From Oenococcus kitaharae (GTDB lineage: Bacteria > Bacillota > Bacilli > Lactobacillales > Lactobacillaceae), in NCBI RefSeq assembly GCF_025758695.1, contig NZ_JANJQP010000001.1:1-64000 (forward strand): a stretch of 64,000 bases of DNA. The letters are read 5' to 3'. Numbering within the stretch: position 1 is the first letter of the stretch; every line of letters starts with the position of its first letter. Below, piece by piece: positions 24,649 through 34,404 of the stretch. The notes under the pieces were generated by a model. The model was given only the letters and a program-made list of their open reading frames with translations. It searched no databases and had not been told where the DNA came from. The position numbers and the translations under genes are program-made.

Positions 24649-25200
24649 ATGCAAAAGTTATCCGAAACATTGATTTTAACCACTGCCGAGCAGATGATTG
24701 AAGCCTCGGGGATGGAAAAAGTCTCATTATCGAATGTCGCTGAGCGGCTAGGTACTTCTCATGCAGCCTTATATAAATATTTTCAAAACAAAAAAGATTT
24801 GTGGGGTGCTCTATCGATTAAATGGTTGGACACGATTTTATCAGAGACTTTCTCGTTTGATGCTGGCCAATATTCAGACAAAGTACCATTGATTCATGAT
24901 TGGCTTTGGTCTTTGAGCCGTGCCAAGTATGAAAGCTTTGTCAATGATCCGAAAATGTTTGCCTTATATACGACTTACGTCGATAACGATGAAGCATTGT
25001 TAGCTCGCCATATGCAGGATTTAAATACTAAATTAGTCACTTTGACCGGTCTACCGGAGCAGGCGGCAAGTAATATTATCATGACTTTTTCCTGGTTCAC
25101 TGCGCCGGCATTCTCAAAAAGTTGGGGGCAAGTGGATTTTAAGGGGCAATTTGAAAACATGTGGCAGTTTGTTTTGCCGGCGATTAAGGCTTTGCTTTAA
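24649..25200 (+). CDS. TetR family regulator
   Basis: This 183-residue protein has an N-terminal TetR HTH (about 8-52: VSLSNVAERLGTSHAALYKYF, with the core GTSHAALYKYFQNKKDL) and a helical ligand-binding C-terminus. The -10 TAAAAT (24637-24642), extended by TGC, ends 6 bp before the ATG and there is no ribosome binding site, so the mRNA appears leaderless. It probably represses itself and the divergent SDR/NTF2 operon. Confidence 0.85.
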   Translation: MQKLSETLILTTAEQMIEASGMEKVSLSNVAERLGTSHAALYKYFQNKKDLWGALSIKWLDTILSETFSFDAGQYSDKVPLIHDWLWSLSRAKYESFVNDPKMFALYTTYVDNDEALLARHMQDLNTKLVTLTGLPEQAASNIIMTFSWFTAPAFSKSWGQVDFKGQFENMWQFVLPAIKALL

Positions 25201-25236
25201 GATATGAGCAATGTTTGCGATTTATAGTATTGAGTA

Positions 25237-26898
25237 ATGACAAAAATCAGAGCTTTCATTTTCCGTGGGCATGATATTTTGATTTTGACAGTTGTGGCCA
25301 TCTCAGTCCTGCTGCCTTATTTGTTTGTTCATAAAATCTATAACCAGGATGATTTTCTTTTTCATAAGAATCGTCTGCTCATGTTTTATCAGGCGGTTGC
25401 GACTCATTTTGATTTTCATCCGATGGTCTTTGGTACGATGGCGAGAGGTTACGGCTATGCGGCTGATCTGTTCTATCCATCTTTGTGGACACTGCCCTTT
25501 GTTATTTTTTACTATTTCGGCTTTGGCTTCATTGCCTCTTACTATGGTCTGCTTCTCGTCTATGTGATGGCGACGGCATTGATTAGTTATTATTGTGCGC
25601 TCAGTTTTTTTAAAAAACGGCAGCAGGCACTATTTGCGGCAGTATTATATACGACCAGCAGCTATTATGCGATTGATTTATTTGTTCGAGGCGCTCTGGG
25701 CGAGGCGATGGTCTATTCCTTTGTGCCGCTGTTCTTTTTAGGCTTTTATCGACTTGTCACGGATCAAAAATATGGTGTTTTTATCACGGGGATCGCGCTT
25801 GGCATTATTGCAAACATTCATTTTTTATCCGTCTACATGATTGTAGGTATTGTGATTATTTTTAATTTGCTGCTGCTTGTGCAAAAGAAATATTCACTGC
25901 GTTTTTTGTATCGGCAAACAGCCGCCTACATGCTGGCGGTTGCGTTGTCAGCATCTGTCATTCTGCCAATTATGGAGCAGATGATGGACAGCGGTTATCA
26001 GTTCATGGGCGAGGATAGGATGGCTCCTCAGGGTTTGTCTTATTCATTGGGCTCGCTAATAAGCAATTCTTTTTCAAACAGTGCTGGCGTCTGGCAGAAT
26101 TTGGCTCCCAATGTTGGGCCGATTCTGGTCATAACGCTAATTTATGCTGGGCTGCATTTTGGCAGGATGGTCGTCAGAACTCGTCAATTATTCCTCATTG
26201 CATCGTCTTTTTTCGTCTTATCTAGTAACTTGTTATTTTGGTCATTTGCCGATAAGACGCCGCTTGCCAAGATCCAATTCGAATGGCGTCTATTAACTTT
26301 TGCAACTTTATTTACTGTATTGCTGCTGACAGTGCTGGCCGGAAAAACAAAGTATCAAGTCGGATTAATGGTTTTATCAGTTTTGCTGACAGTGACATTT
26401 AATTTTAAGACTTTAGCAAATTTTCAGAATATGGGCATACACGCGACAACTGATCAGCAATTCTCAAGTTATGGCAATGAAATTATCGGTGGTGGCGAAG
26501 AGTTCGTACCAAATGGGATTAATTATGATAAACCGCCAAAACATTTTCAGACCAGACAAGTAGCAGCTGGTAAAACCACCATCATTCCCACAGAGATAGG
26601 GGATACCATCTATCAGGCATATCATTTTCCGCAAACAACGACCGTTATTTTCCCTAAATATTATTATGACGGTTATCGTGTGACGCTTAGCAGTGGGCAA
26701 AGGGCTAAGGTGTTTTCGCATCAGGGCTATGTGGCGGCTAGAATTCCCAAAGGCCAGGGTACTTACCTTCTCACCTATAAAAAGACAGCTCTGCAAAGAT
26801 TTTCTATTCTGCTTGCTAGTTTTGCCTGGCTGCTTGCTGCCGTTGCTGCCATCTTGTTGATCGCAAGGCATCGCATTTTTAAGAGCTCTCGCAACTAG
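25237..26898 (+). CDS. Large polytopic membrane protein, GT-C/PTPS-related-like
   Basis: This 553-residue protein has about eleven hydrophobic segments up to residue 400, an extracellular-type soluble part (about 400-520) and a last helix (523-543). The first loop contains YNQDDFLFHKNRL, where acidic residues follow the first helix as in GT-C glycosyltransferases and the PTPS-related membrane family (PF10131-like). Possibly it transfers a lipid-linked sugar at the outer face; function unproven. TATAGT (25223-25228) lies 8 bp before ATG, with no ribosome binding site. A terminator follows. Confidence 0.6.
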   Translation: MTKIRAFIFRGHDILILTVVAISVLLPYLFVHKIYNQDDFLFHKNRLLMFYQAVATHFDFHPMVFGTMARGYGYAADLFYPSLWTLPFVIFYYFGFGFIASYYGLLLVYVMATALISYYCALSFFKKRQQALFAAVLYTTSSYYAIDLFVRGALGEAMVYSFVPLFFLGFYRLVTDQKYGVFITGIALGIIANIHFLSVYMIVGIVIIFNLLLLVQKKYSLRFLYRQTAAYMLAVALSASVILPIMEQMMDSGYQFMGEDRMAPQGLSYSLGSLISNSFSNSAGVWQNLAPNVGPILVITLIYAGLHFGRMVVRTRQLFLIASSFFVLSSNLLFWSFADKTPLAKIQFEWRLLTFATLFTVLLLTVLAGKTKYQVGLMVLSVLLTVTFNFKTLANFQNMGIHATTDQQFSSYGNEIIGGGEEFVPNGINYDKPPKHFQTRQVAAGKTTIIPTEIGDTIYQAYHFPQTTTVIFPKYYYDGYRVTLSSGQRAKVFSHQGYVAARIPKGQGTYLLTYKKTALQRFSILLASFAWLLAAVAAILLIARHRIFKSSRN

Positions 26899-26908
26899 TC
26901 AACCGGTT

Positions 26909-26932
26909 AGCTGACAAAATTGTCAGCTTTTT
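26909..26932 (+). terminator. Terminator of the membrane protein gene
   Basis: AGCTGACA-aaat-TGTCAGCT with T-run. Confidence 0.85.
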
Positions 26933-27013
26933 CCGCACCAATGTCAGACTGGCGACTGGCGAGCCCTGTATACTCGATTTATTGGCAACTAAGCGATAAG
27001 GGGAATAAAAAAT

Positions 27014-27772
27014 ATGCTGCTGCAAGTTAATCATTTACAGAAAATTTTTCAGACGCGTTTTAGCAAAGAGAAGACGACCGCTTTACAAGACGTGGCTTTT
27101 GGCGTCGACAAAGGCGAATATATTGCGATCATGGGTGAAAGCGGATCAGGGAAGACGACGCTGCTGAATATACTAGCAACTTTGGAAAAGCCAACTTCGG
27201 GCTCCGTAATTCTAAACGACCAGGATATCACAAAAATCAAAGAAAACCAGTTAGCTGTCTATCGGCGTGAACATCTCGGTTTTATTTTCCAGGATTTCAA
27301 TCTGCTGGATACCTTGTCTGTACGCGATAATATTTTTCTGCCGCTGGTTTTAGGCAGACAAAAAGCTGACGTCATGGAACAGCGTTTAGCACGGCTGGCA
27401 CCAAAATTAAATATCGCAGACCTATTAAATAAACAGCCCTTTGAACTATCCGGCGGTCAAAAGCAGCGTGTGGCAATTGCACGTGCCTTAATCACACAAC
27501 CGGAATTGGTTCTCGCAGACGAACCGACAGCGGCGCTGGACTTTAAAAATAGCGAGGCTTTATTGTCTTTGCTGGAATCAATTAATCAGGCTGGCCAGAC
27601 CATTTTGATGGTGACACACTCGGCGATGGCAGCCGCACATGCCAAACGCGTCCTGTTTATCAAAGACGGCCGTATTTTTCATCAACTCTATCGTGCTGAT
27701 CGGGAAGTGCCTGCCTTCATGCAGGAAATCAGTCTGACGATGACGAATATTCTCGGAACCGAGGTGCAGTAA
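27014..27772 (+). CDS. BceA-type ABC transporter ATP-binding protein
   Basis: This 252-residue ATPase has Walker A GESGSGKTT (about 39-47), a Q-loop FIFQDFNLLDT, signature LSGGQKQRV and Walker B LVLADEPTAALD. It belongs to the MacB/BceA class that pairs with a large FtsX-domain permease. A -10 TATACT near 26971 lies upstream, and AAGGGGAAT precedes the ATG. First gene of a BceAB-RS antimicrobial-peptide sensing and detoxification module. Confidence 0.9.
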   Translation: MLLQVNHLQKIFQTRFSKEKTTALQDVAFGVDKGEYIAIMGESGSGKTTLLNILATLEKPTSGSVILNDQDITKIKENQLAVYRREHLGFIFQDFNLLDTLSVRDNIFLPLVLGRQKADVMEQRLARLAPKLNIADLLNKQPFELSGGQKQRVAIARALITQPELVLADEPTAALDFKNSEALLSLLESINQAGQTILMVTHSAMAAAHAKRVLFIKDGRIFHQLYRADREVPAFMQEISLTMTNILGTEVQ

Positions 27773-29776
27773 ATGTTTTATTTGAAACTTGCCAGCCGCA
27801 ATATTCGTCAGTCGCTGAGTACTTTTTTGCCTTTTGGCTTATCAAGTATAGTCATGTTTGTCATGAATCTGACGATTGCCAGTATTTTGTTCAGCCCCAG
27901 CTTGAGAAAGGTTCGGAGTGCGTCAAACGCTGCAATGATGCTGGCCTTAGGCTTAATTGTGCTGCTGATTTTCGCGACGGTTTTTATGATTTACAGTTAT
28001 CGTTTCTTATTGAAAAGGCGCACGAAGGAATTCGGCCTTTACAATATTTTGGGTCTGAAAAAACAGCAGATCATCCGTATTGCTGTTTTGGAACTCTTCA
28101 TGATGCTGATCGTAACTGTTGTTATTGGCAGTGCTCTTGGCGTGATCCTAGCTAAATTCCTTTACTTGATTTTGGCTAATATTCTGGGTACGAATTACTT
28201 TAATTTACAGTGGAGCCCGACAGCAATCGTGACTATCACAATCGCTTTTCTCTTTATTTATCTGCTGCTCATGATAATCAGTGCCGTCACGATTAAAAGT
28301 CAGTCCAGCTTGGAACTGCTAAAGAATGAAAGCCGCGGTGAAAAAGAACCGAAAGCACGTGTCGTCTTGGCTTTTTTGGGCATTATCTTTCTCGCTATCG
28401 GCTATTATATGGCTGTCACAGTTGCTTCGCCGCTGGATGCTTTGGTCAAATTTTTTATCGCAGTTCTATTTGTGATTGCTGGTACTTTCTTGTTCTATGT
28501 GAGCTTTACGATTTGGCTTTTAAAACGCCGCAAGAAAAACAAGAAGTATTATTATCAGCCGAAACATTTTATTACCGTTTCCAGCATGCTTTATCGCATG
28601 AAGCAAAACGCCGTCGGACTAGCTAATATCACGATTTTAGTCACAATGACTTTTGTGACTCTGGCGACGACGATTGACTTATATACGAGTATTAACGGTT
28701 TTCTGCGCGGCAGTTTCGTTCGCAATACAATGATTAATTTTAATACGACCTTACCTAAGAGCCAATCTTTAATCGGACAAGTTGCCAAGGAAAATAACAT
28801 TCCGTTGAAAAACAGCATTGCTTATAGTATGTCGGATAGCCTTTATGGGTCAATCAAACAAGGCAAATTTAAGACCATCCAGCGTTTTTCGACTTTGACT
28901 GCGATTAATTTCATGACAGCTGATATGTATACGCAGCTAACTGGCAAAAAAGTCCAGTTATCCGATAATCAGGCAATCGCTTTTCCCTTAATCGGTAATT
29001 TTGACGCCAAACAGATTACTTTTGGGCAGCATCGCTTTCATATCAAAGAAAAAATCAGCAGTATGCGCAACTTTCCGACTCGCAGCCTGACGGCTTCTAA
29101 TTGGCTGCTTTTAATTGTTAATTCTGAAAAACAAGTTCAGCCTATCTTAGACCAATCCGGAAAAAGAGGAAACAGCCTTAATTCAGATTTGCATTTCCAA
29201 AGCACAATCAGCATGGATTTATCTGCCAAAAATGCAGTCAAACTGGATAAAGCACTATCGGACTATCGTCTGAATGGCAGCAACCAGCCGATTCGTAAGA
29301 TTTCTGATAAATCGCAGCTGGAAAGCGGCATGGGAACACCACCAAACGTGATGCGTTATGATCAGACACGTCAGGTGCTTATGTCTTTTGCTGGTGCTTT
29401 CCTCTTTATTGGTTTAATTCTGTGTTTCACCTTTGTCCTGGGCACAGCTCTGATTATTTACTACAAGCAGATTTCTGAGGGAGAACAAGACAAGCGCAGT
29501 TTCGAGATTCTCCAAGAAGTCGGTTTGAGCAAACGGGAGGTACGCCAGACAATTCGTTCACAAGTCCTGTTGGTCTTCTTCATGCCAATTGTTGTCGCGG
29601 TTTGCCACTTTGCTTTTGCTTTTGTGATGATCCAAAAATTGCTTGGTCTCTTTGTACCAACTCGATTGAGCTTATTATTACTTACCAGTGCTGCCACAAT
29701 TGCGGTCGTCGCCCTTGTTTATTATCTGATTTTCAAACAGACCAGCAGAGTCTATTACCGGCTTGTTGAAAGATGA
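27773..29776 (+). CDS. BceB-type FtsX-domain ABC permease
   Basis: This 667-residue permease has ten expected helices: one near the N-terminus, groups at about 55-180 and 200-245, one near 285, a large extracellular domain (about 310-520) and three final helices (about 535-660). This is the BceB layout. The start directly follows the ATPase stop. In characterised systems the permease binds peptide antibiotics acting on lipid II and signals to the kinase. A terminator at 29782-29815 follows, so the kinase genes may be transcribed separately. Confidence 0.88.
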   Translation: MFYLKLASRNIRQSLSTFLPFGLSSIVMFVMNLTIASILFSPSLRKVRSASNAAMMLALGLIVLLIFATVFMIYSYRFLLKRRTKEFGLYNILGLKKQQIIRIAVLELFMMLIVTVVIGSALGVILAKFLYLILANILGTNYFNLQWSPTAIVTITIAFLFIYLLLMIISAVTIKSQSSLELLKNESRGEKEPKARVVLAFLGIIFLAIGYYMAVTVASPLDALVKFFIAVLFVIAGTFLFYVSFTIWLLKRRKKNKKYYYQPKHFITVSSMLYRMKQNAVGLANITILVTMTFVTLATTIDLYTSINGFLRGSFVRNTMINFNTTLPKSQSLIGQVAKENNIPLKNSIAYSMSDSLYGSIKQGKFKTIQRFSTLTAINFMTADMYTQLTGKKVQLSDNQAIAFPLIGNFDAKQITFGQHRFHIKEKISSMRNFPTRSLTASNWLLLIVNSEKQVQPILDQSGKRGNSLNSDLHFQSTISMDLSAKNAVKLDKALSDYRLNGSNQPIRKISDKSQLESGMGTPPNVMRYDQTRQVLMSFAGAFLFIGLILCFTFVLGTALIIYYKQISEGEQDKRSFEILQEVGLSKREVRQTIRSQVLLVFFMPIVVAVCHFAFAFVMIQKLLGLFVPTRLSLLLLTSAATIAVVALVYYLIFKQTSRVYYRLVER

Positions 29777-29781
29777 TCTTA

Positions 29782-29815
29782 AAAGCTATCCCGAATTCGG
29801 CCTAGCTTTTTTATT
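29782..29815 (+). terminator. Terminator between bceB and the response regulator gene
   Basis: AAAAGCTA...TAGCTTTTTT stem with T-run. Confidence 0.7.
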
Positions 29816-29874
29816 TGTCCGATCAGCTGAAAATCATTAGAATAAATGTATCCAAAGCACAGGGGAGAAAAAAT

Positions 29875-30525
29875 ATGGCAATCGTATTTATTGTTGAAGA
29901 TGATCCAGCAATCGTCAAACAGATCAAGACTGCCTTTAACGATTATCAGCTGCTTTCCGTGCAGGATTTTCGCAGCGTTGCCCAGGAAATTGCTGCCGCA
30001 AGGCCAGACTTGATTTTGATGGATATCAAGCTGCCGTATTTTAACGGTTTTTATTGGACCGCGGAAATCCGCAAACAGGCAACGACGCCGATTTTGTTTC
30101 TCAGCTCGGCAGATGATGACATGAACCAAGTCATGGCAATGAATATGGGTGCCGATGGTTATGTGACAAAGCCTTTTTCGATTGACTTACTGCAGGCAAA
30201 AATCAATGCCTTGCTGCGGCGGACTTACCAATTTTCCCAAACACAATTGGCTTTTCAAGAGTTCGTGCTGGCGGGCTCGGAACTAAAAAAGGGCAGTGAC
30301 CGTATTGAGTTGACACCGACTGAAAGCAAACTGCTGCGTACTTTATTTGAGCATCCCAATCAAACTGTCACCAAGGAAATCTTGCTGGAAAAGCTGTGGG
30401 AATCTGATGAATACGTTGATGCCAACACTTTGCAGGTCAATATTGCCCGTATGCGCAAGAAGCTGCTGACAATTGGTTTTGATTATATCGGGACAGTTCG
30501 CGGAGTTGGTTATGTTTTGGCGTGA
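29875..30525 (+). CDS. BceR-type response regulator (OmpR family)
   Basis: This regulator of about 216 residues has a receiver domain with acidic pocket E8-D9-D10 and phospho-acceptor D50 (LILMDIKLP), and a winged-helix output domain (about 125-216). ATG 29875 follows GGGAGAAAA; a 20-residue extension upstream lacks support. The kinase gene starts inside its 3' end (overlap 14 bp). It should activate the BceAB genes. Confidence 0.9.
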   Translation: MAIVFIVEDDPAIVKQIKTAFNDYQLLSVQDFRSVAQEIAAARPDLILMDIKLPYFNGFYWTAEIRKQATTPILFLSSADDDMNQVMAMNMGADGYVTKPFSIDLLQAKINALLRRTYQFSQTQLAFQEFVLAGSELKKGSDRIELTPTESKLLRTLFEHPNQTVTKEILLEKLWESDEYVDANTLQVNIARMRKKLLTIGFDYIGTVRGVGYVLA

Positions 30526-31450
30526 AAATCGTTTAGCGTTTTTCAGTTTGCTGGCTTTTATCGCTGTTATGTGTGCGACATTTTATTTGCGTCATGTGCC
30601 GCTTGAGATACTTTGGTCGGCCTTACTGTTTGGCATGACGATTTTAATTTTGTTTGTCCTTTATCGTTACTACCAATTTCGCCGCCGGCATGCAGAAAGA
30701 GTGCGTCAACTGGTGCCGGAAGTTGACTTGAAAGCTGAATCGTTGGCTGAAGCTGATATGCTGCGGCTGTTGGCTGAACAAAAAGATTTTTACGAAGCAA
30801 AGCTTGCGCGTATCACACAATTTGACGAGGAGTTGACCGATGTTGTCAGCATCTGGAGCCATCAAATGAAAGTGCCGCTGTCCGTGCTGGATTTGATGGG
30901 GCAGACTGGCGATTTCACGACTGATGATATCAAGGAACAGACTTTTCAATTAGAAAATTATTTGGATTTATTGTTAAACCATCTGCGTTTGAATCATCAG
31001 CAGACGGATTACCGTTTTACTAAGGTTCCATTAAAAGCTTTGCTACAGAGGGTGGTGCGTAAATTTGCACCTGTATTCATTAGAAAGAATCTGCGTGTTC
31101 AAATTGATGGGGATGCTGTGTGGACGACTGATGAAAAATGGCTGGCTTTGGTGCTGGAACAAATTATCAGTAATAGCGTTAAATATACGAAAAGCGGTGG
31201 TGTTGTGATTACGATTAGGCCGGATGCGATCCAAATTCAAGATACAGGGATCGGTATTTTAAAAGAGGACCTGCCGCGTTTGTTCGACCATGGTTTTACG
31301 GGCTATAACGGCCGTCGCTTTCAAAAAGCAACTGGTCTAGGCTTCTTTTTGGTAAAAGAAGTGGCCGATCACTTATCACTGACTGTGCATGTCGATTCCC
31401 AGATTAATCAGGGGACGGTGGTTACTATCGGACAAAAGAAAGCCAGTTAA
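30512..31450 (+). CDS. BceS-type intramembrane-sensing histidine kinase
   Basis: This kinase of about 312 residues has two N-terminal helices (about 8-26 and 33-51) separated by only a few residues, so it lacks an extracellular sensor and relies on the BceB permease. The phospho-accepting His is H117 in SIWSHQMKVP. N box (ISNSVKYT), G boxes (DTGIGI, GLGFFLVKEVA) are present. ATG 30512 follows GGAG. Overlaps the regulator gene. Confidence 0.9.
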   Translation: MFWRENRLAFFSLLAFIAVMCATFYLRHVPLEILWSALLFGMTILILFVLYRYYQFRRRHAERVRQLVPEVDLKAESLAEADMLRLLAEQKDFYEAKLARITQFDEELTDVVSIWSHQMKVPLSVLDLMGQTGDFTTDDIKEQTFQLENYLDLLLNHLRLNHQQTDYRFTKVPLKALLQRVVRKFAPVFIRKNLRVQIDGDAVWTTDEKWLALVLEQIISNSVKYTKSGGVVITIRPDAIQIQDTGIGILKEDLPRLFDHGFTGYNGRRFQKATGLGFFLVKEVADHLSLTVHVDSQINQGTVVTIGQKKAS

Positions 31451-31519
31451 AGGCAATTGACCCGTTTCGTCATGCTGATTATGCTTAAAATATGTTTATA
31501 AACGATAAGAGGAGATAGT

Positions 31520-32023
31520 ATGGTCACCAAATTACGGCCGCTGGAACGAAAAGACTTAGGCTTTATTCATCAGTTGGATAATGAGAGGGCCACGATGGCT
31601 TTTTGGTTCGAAGAGCCTTATGAATCTTTGGATGAATTAACCACTTTGTATGACAAACATATTCATGATGAACGCGAAAGGCGTTTTGTCGTTGATGTCG
31701 ATGACGAGTTTGCCGGCATTCTTGAATTAGTCGACATTGATTTTCTGCATCGCACGACTGAAATTCAGATTATCATTGATCGCTCTTTTCGCGGCAGAGG
31801 GTTGGCAACGGTCGCAATGAGAAAAGGCTTGGATTATGCCTTCAATATGATCAATATGTTCAAAGTCTATTTATTTGTTGATGTTGATAATGCTCGCGGC
31901 TTGCACGTTTACAAAAAGCTCGGTTTTGTTGAAGAGGGCAGGCTGCGCAAACATTTTTTTGCTAACGGACAGTACCATGACAGTTTTATCATGGGTATTT
32001 TCAAACAGGAAATAAAAGATTGA
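31520..32023 (+). CDS. speG: Spermidine N1-acetyltransferase
   Basis: This 167-residue GNAT protein closely follows the SpeG pattern: KLRPLERKDLGFIHQLDN, FWFEEPYESLDEL, YDKHIHDERERRFVV, then acetyl-CoA loop RGRGLA and the KVYLFVDVDNARGLHVYKKLGF segment. SpeG acetylates spermidine or spermine, relieving polyamine toxicity. Preceded by AAGAGGAGA. Promoter with TTAAAAT near 31487. Monocistronic. Confidence 0.88.
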   Translation: MVTKLRPLERKDLGFIHQLDNERATMAFWFEEPYESLDELTTLYDKHIHDERERRFVVDVDDEFAGILELVDIDFLHRTTEIQIIIDRSFRGRGLATVAMRKGLDYAFNMINMFKVYLFVDVDNARGLHVYKKLGFVEEGRLRKHFFANGQYHDSFIMGIFKQEIKD

Positions 32024-32056
32024 TTTGAATCCTTTTCTTTGTGCCAAAATGATTCT

Positions 32057-32692
32057 ATGAAAGCAATTGAGTGGATTTTTTTTGACGTTGGTGAAACTTT
32101 AATTGACGAAACAAACAGTTATGCCAGGCACTTTGCCTTATGTGAACAAAAATTGCAGGCTCATGGCGTTTCAATCACAAGTGGTTCCTACGCTAAAATT
32201 ATTGAGCACGCTTATCGTACAAATCAGCCTAGGCCTTTATACAGTACTTGGCGTAGTTTCACAAAAGAACTAGCTAAACCCGACTGGGAACCGCAGTTAG
32301 AGCAGCCCTATCCGCAGACGATAGAAACGCTCGCCTATTTAAAAAGTTTTTATCGACTGGGTATTATTGCAAATCAAATTCCGGGTTTAACTGTGCGACT
32401 TAAAGATGCTCATTTGCTGGACTATTTTGATTCAATTATTTCTTCAGCTGATCTTGCTGCTAAGAAACCAGATCCAGCCATTTTCAAGGCGGCTTTGGCC
32501 GCCACTCACGCACAAGCCAAGACATCTATCTATATCGGAGATCGTGTAGATAACGATATTATTCCGGCTAAAAAATTGGGTTTCATGACCATTCGAATCA
32601 AGCAAGGCTTTGGTCGTTTTCAAGCAGAAAATGAAAGCTGGCACAGCGATGTGACGATTGACCGCATTGAGCAGTTAAAGAATATTTTGTAA
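32057..32692 (+). CDS. HAD family hydrolase
   Basis: This protein of about 211 residues has HAD motif I FFDVGETL (only the first Asp kept; the second acidic position is Gly, as in some phosphatases and dehalogenases of the family), motif II region IIANQ, motif III Lys in AAKKPDPAIF and motif IV GDRVDNDI. Substrate unknown. CAAAAT (32045-32050) lies 6 bp before the ATG with no ribosome binding site: likely leaderless. Terminator follows. Confidence 0.82.
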   Translation: MKAIEWIFFDVGETLIDETNSYARHFALCEQKLQAHGVSITSGSYAKIIEHAYRTNQPRPLYSTWRSFTKELAKPDWEPQLEQPYPQTIETLAYLKSFYRLGIIANQIPGLTVRLKDAHLLDYFDSIISSADLAAKKPDPAIFKAALAATHAQAKTSIYIGDRVDNDIIPAKKLGFMTIRIKQGFGRFQAENESWHSDVTIDRIEQLKNIL

Positions 32693-32704
32693 AAGTATCT
32701 ACAC

Positions 32705-32729
32705 AAAAACCGCCATTTGGCGGTTTTTT
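32705..32729. terminator. Terminator between convergent genes
   Basis: AAAACCGCCA-ttt-GGCGGTTTTTT. Confidence 0.85.
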
Positions 32730-32745
32730 CTTTAATCTCTTTTAA

Positions 32746-33150
32746 TCAAGCGATCTGGATACCAGCTTCCAAAGTGTTGTCTAGCTTGTAGATACGCTCA
32801 ACATCAATCACAACAACAGCCGCACGTGGAAAGCGATCGAATATTTTTGTCTTCGATAGAATGCTGTTGGCATAGTCATCACCTTCATGAATATGAGCTG
32901 TCCCTTCGAAACGAAAACCTTTCTGTGCTTGACGGTCAGCGACAGCGACAGCCGCCCGGCCGTTTAGGGTCAGATTGTTAAAGGCCTGCCGGAAGGTATG
33001 CTCAAAATAAATCAGATGAGTCTCATCCAAGACGTGCATAGACCCTTTTGGCCCAACTTGTGGATTCCCCTCTGCATCAGCTGTTGCTAAAAAGCAAAAC
33101 TGATTTTTGACCATATCTTTCATTGCTTCAGTTAAAATTGCCATATTCAT
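32746..33150 (-). CDS. Pyridoxamine 5'-phosphate oxidase-like flavoprotein
   Basis: This 134-residue protein has an FMN-binding split-barrel fold (ATADAEGNPQVGPKGSM, with LIYFEHTF and GRAAVAVAD strands). Small PPOX-like proteins often bind FMN, heme or F420; the reaction is unknown. The start is MNMAIL or the internal MAIL; TTAGGAGATCATG fits either. Confidence 0.8.
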   Translation of the reverse strand: MNMAILTEAMKDMVKNQFCFLATADAEGNPQVGPKGSMHVLDETHLIYFEHTFRQAFNNLTLNGRAAVAVADRQAQKGFRFEGTAHIHEGDDYANSILSKTKIFDRFPRAAVVVIDVERIYKLDNTLEAGIQIA

Positions 33151-33241
33151 GATCTCCTAACATTTAATAAGTAACTAAGCTTATTATAGCGATTGAAATC
33201 TATTCAGCAAAATTGGCGAAATAAGAAGCGCAATTTCCTGC

Positions 33242-33802
33242 CTATTTACCGAACAAAGTCAAAATATAATAAATCAATCCAGCGTAGAGAAACAAATCAA
33301 TCAGCAGGCAAATTGGGGTGATAATGGCCACGCGCTTCATGCGTTTGCGATTATTAAGGATTAAATCTTTCAACCCAAAAGAGTTTTCTTTTGATTGCTG
33401 GGTCCAGATTTCCGTTGTGTGCAGAAAATTGAGATTTATCCAGGAAGAGACGCAGCTCATAATAAAAGCGAAGTTGAAAAAGCCTAAGGGCCAAACAAGA
33501 AATGTTGGCGAAGTTTTATCGGGGGATGTTAACATGACCCACAGGAACATGACGCCTCCAGCTATCGTGATAAGCTGGGTGATTTTCAATTTTCGTTGGC
33601 GGCTTAAGACAATCCTACCGACAATCGGACTGTTGGCAGCGTTGGGCATTTCTTTGCCTGCTTCTTTGAATTCGGAACGGATTTTTTTGAATCGGGCACT
33701 AATTTTGAATATCCAGATGATATTCAATGCGCCTAGGAACAAGAAAAAAATTTGCAGCAAGCCAAATAGCTGGAGATAGACAGTTATGGATGAAGAATTC
33801 AT
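33242..33802 (-). CDS. Unknown four-helix membrane protein
   Basis: This 186-residue protein is not recognised. It has helices at about 8-28, 76-92, 97-116 and 155-180, and a basic segment between the first two (ARFKKIRSEFKEAGKEM). AAAGGGAGGC precedes the start. Divergent from the following GNAT gene. No motif gives a function. Confidence 0.6.
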   Translation of the reverse strand: MNSSSITVYLQLFGLLQIFFLFLGALNIIWIFKISARFKKIRSEFKEAGKEMPNAANSPIVGRIVLSRQRKLKITQLITIAGGVMFLWVMLTSPDKTSPTFLVWPLGFFNFAFIMSCVSSWINLNFLHTTEIWTQQSKENSFGLKDLILNNRKRMKRVAIITPICLLIDLFLYAGLIYYILTLFGK

Positions 33803-33918
33803 TGAGCCTCCCTTTGCCTAGATAATGCAGATTATATCCTTAATGAGATTTGTTTGCCGGGTGGATTAATGGGTTTTGTTACAATATTGGGCAACAATCC
33901 AAAAGAAAAGCAGGAACA

Positions 33919-34368
33919 ATGGTGGATAATTTTAAACAAATTAAATTTCACAGCAGCGACAAGCAGTATTATGAGCAGAATTTAGTTTTGCGAAATGATG
34001 TTTTACGCAAGCCGATTGGCAAAACACTTAATCGAGCGGAGCTGGCGATTGAAAAAGACAATCAATTTTACGGTCTTTTGCTTGAAGATGAATTATTGGC
34101 AACGATGAGTGTTTACGCGCTTTCGCCAACGACAGCTTGTCTTGTTGCCTTTGCAGTCCGTACGGATTTTCAAAGACAAGGATTGGGTAGCAAGCTGCTG
34201 AAATTTGTTTTAGCAGATTTAAAAACAACCGGCTATACAAACGTCACGCTGACGGCACGCGCCAGTGCACATGGTTTCTATTTAAAAAACGCATTTAAAG
34301 ATATCGGGCCGCGTTATCACGATTCGCGCTTGGGTATTGATGATTATAAGATGGCCTTGACACTATAA
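33919..34368 (+). CDS. GNAT family N-acetyltransferase
   Basis: This acetyltransferase of about 149 residues has the acetyl-CoA loop in RTDFQRQGLGSKLLK and the C-terminal RASAHGFYLKNAF segment, similar to ElaA/YjcF-like enzymes. ATG 33919 follows GCAGGAAC; a 23-residue upstream extension is rejected. Substrate unknown. It is followed 36 bp later by another GNAT gene. Confidence 0.82.
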   Translation: MVDNFKQIKFHSSDKQYYEQNLVLRNDVLRKPIGKTLNRAELAIEKDNQFYGLLLEDELLATMSVYALSPTTACLVAFAVRTDFQRQGLGSKLLKFVLADLKTTGYTNVTLTARASAHGFYLKNAFKDIGPRYHDSRLGIDDYKMALTL

Positions 34369-34404
34369 TAAGCAAGAACAGGATGAAGAAATTCGAGGTG
34401 CAAA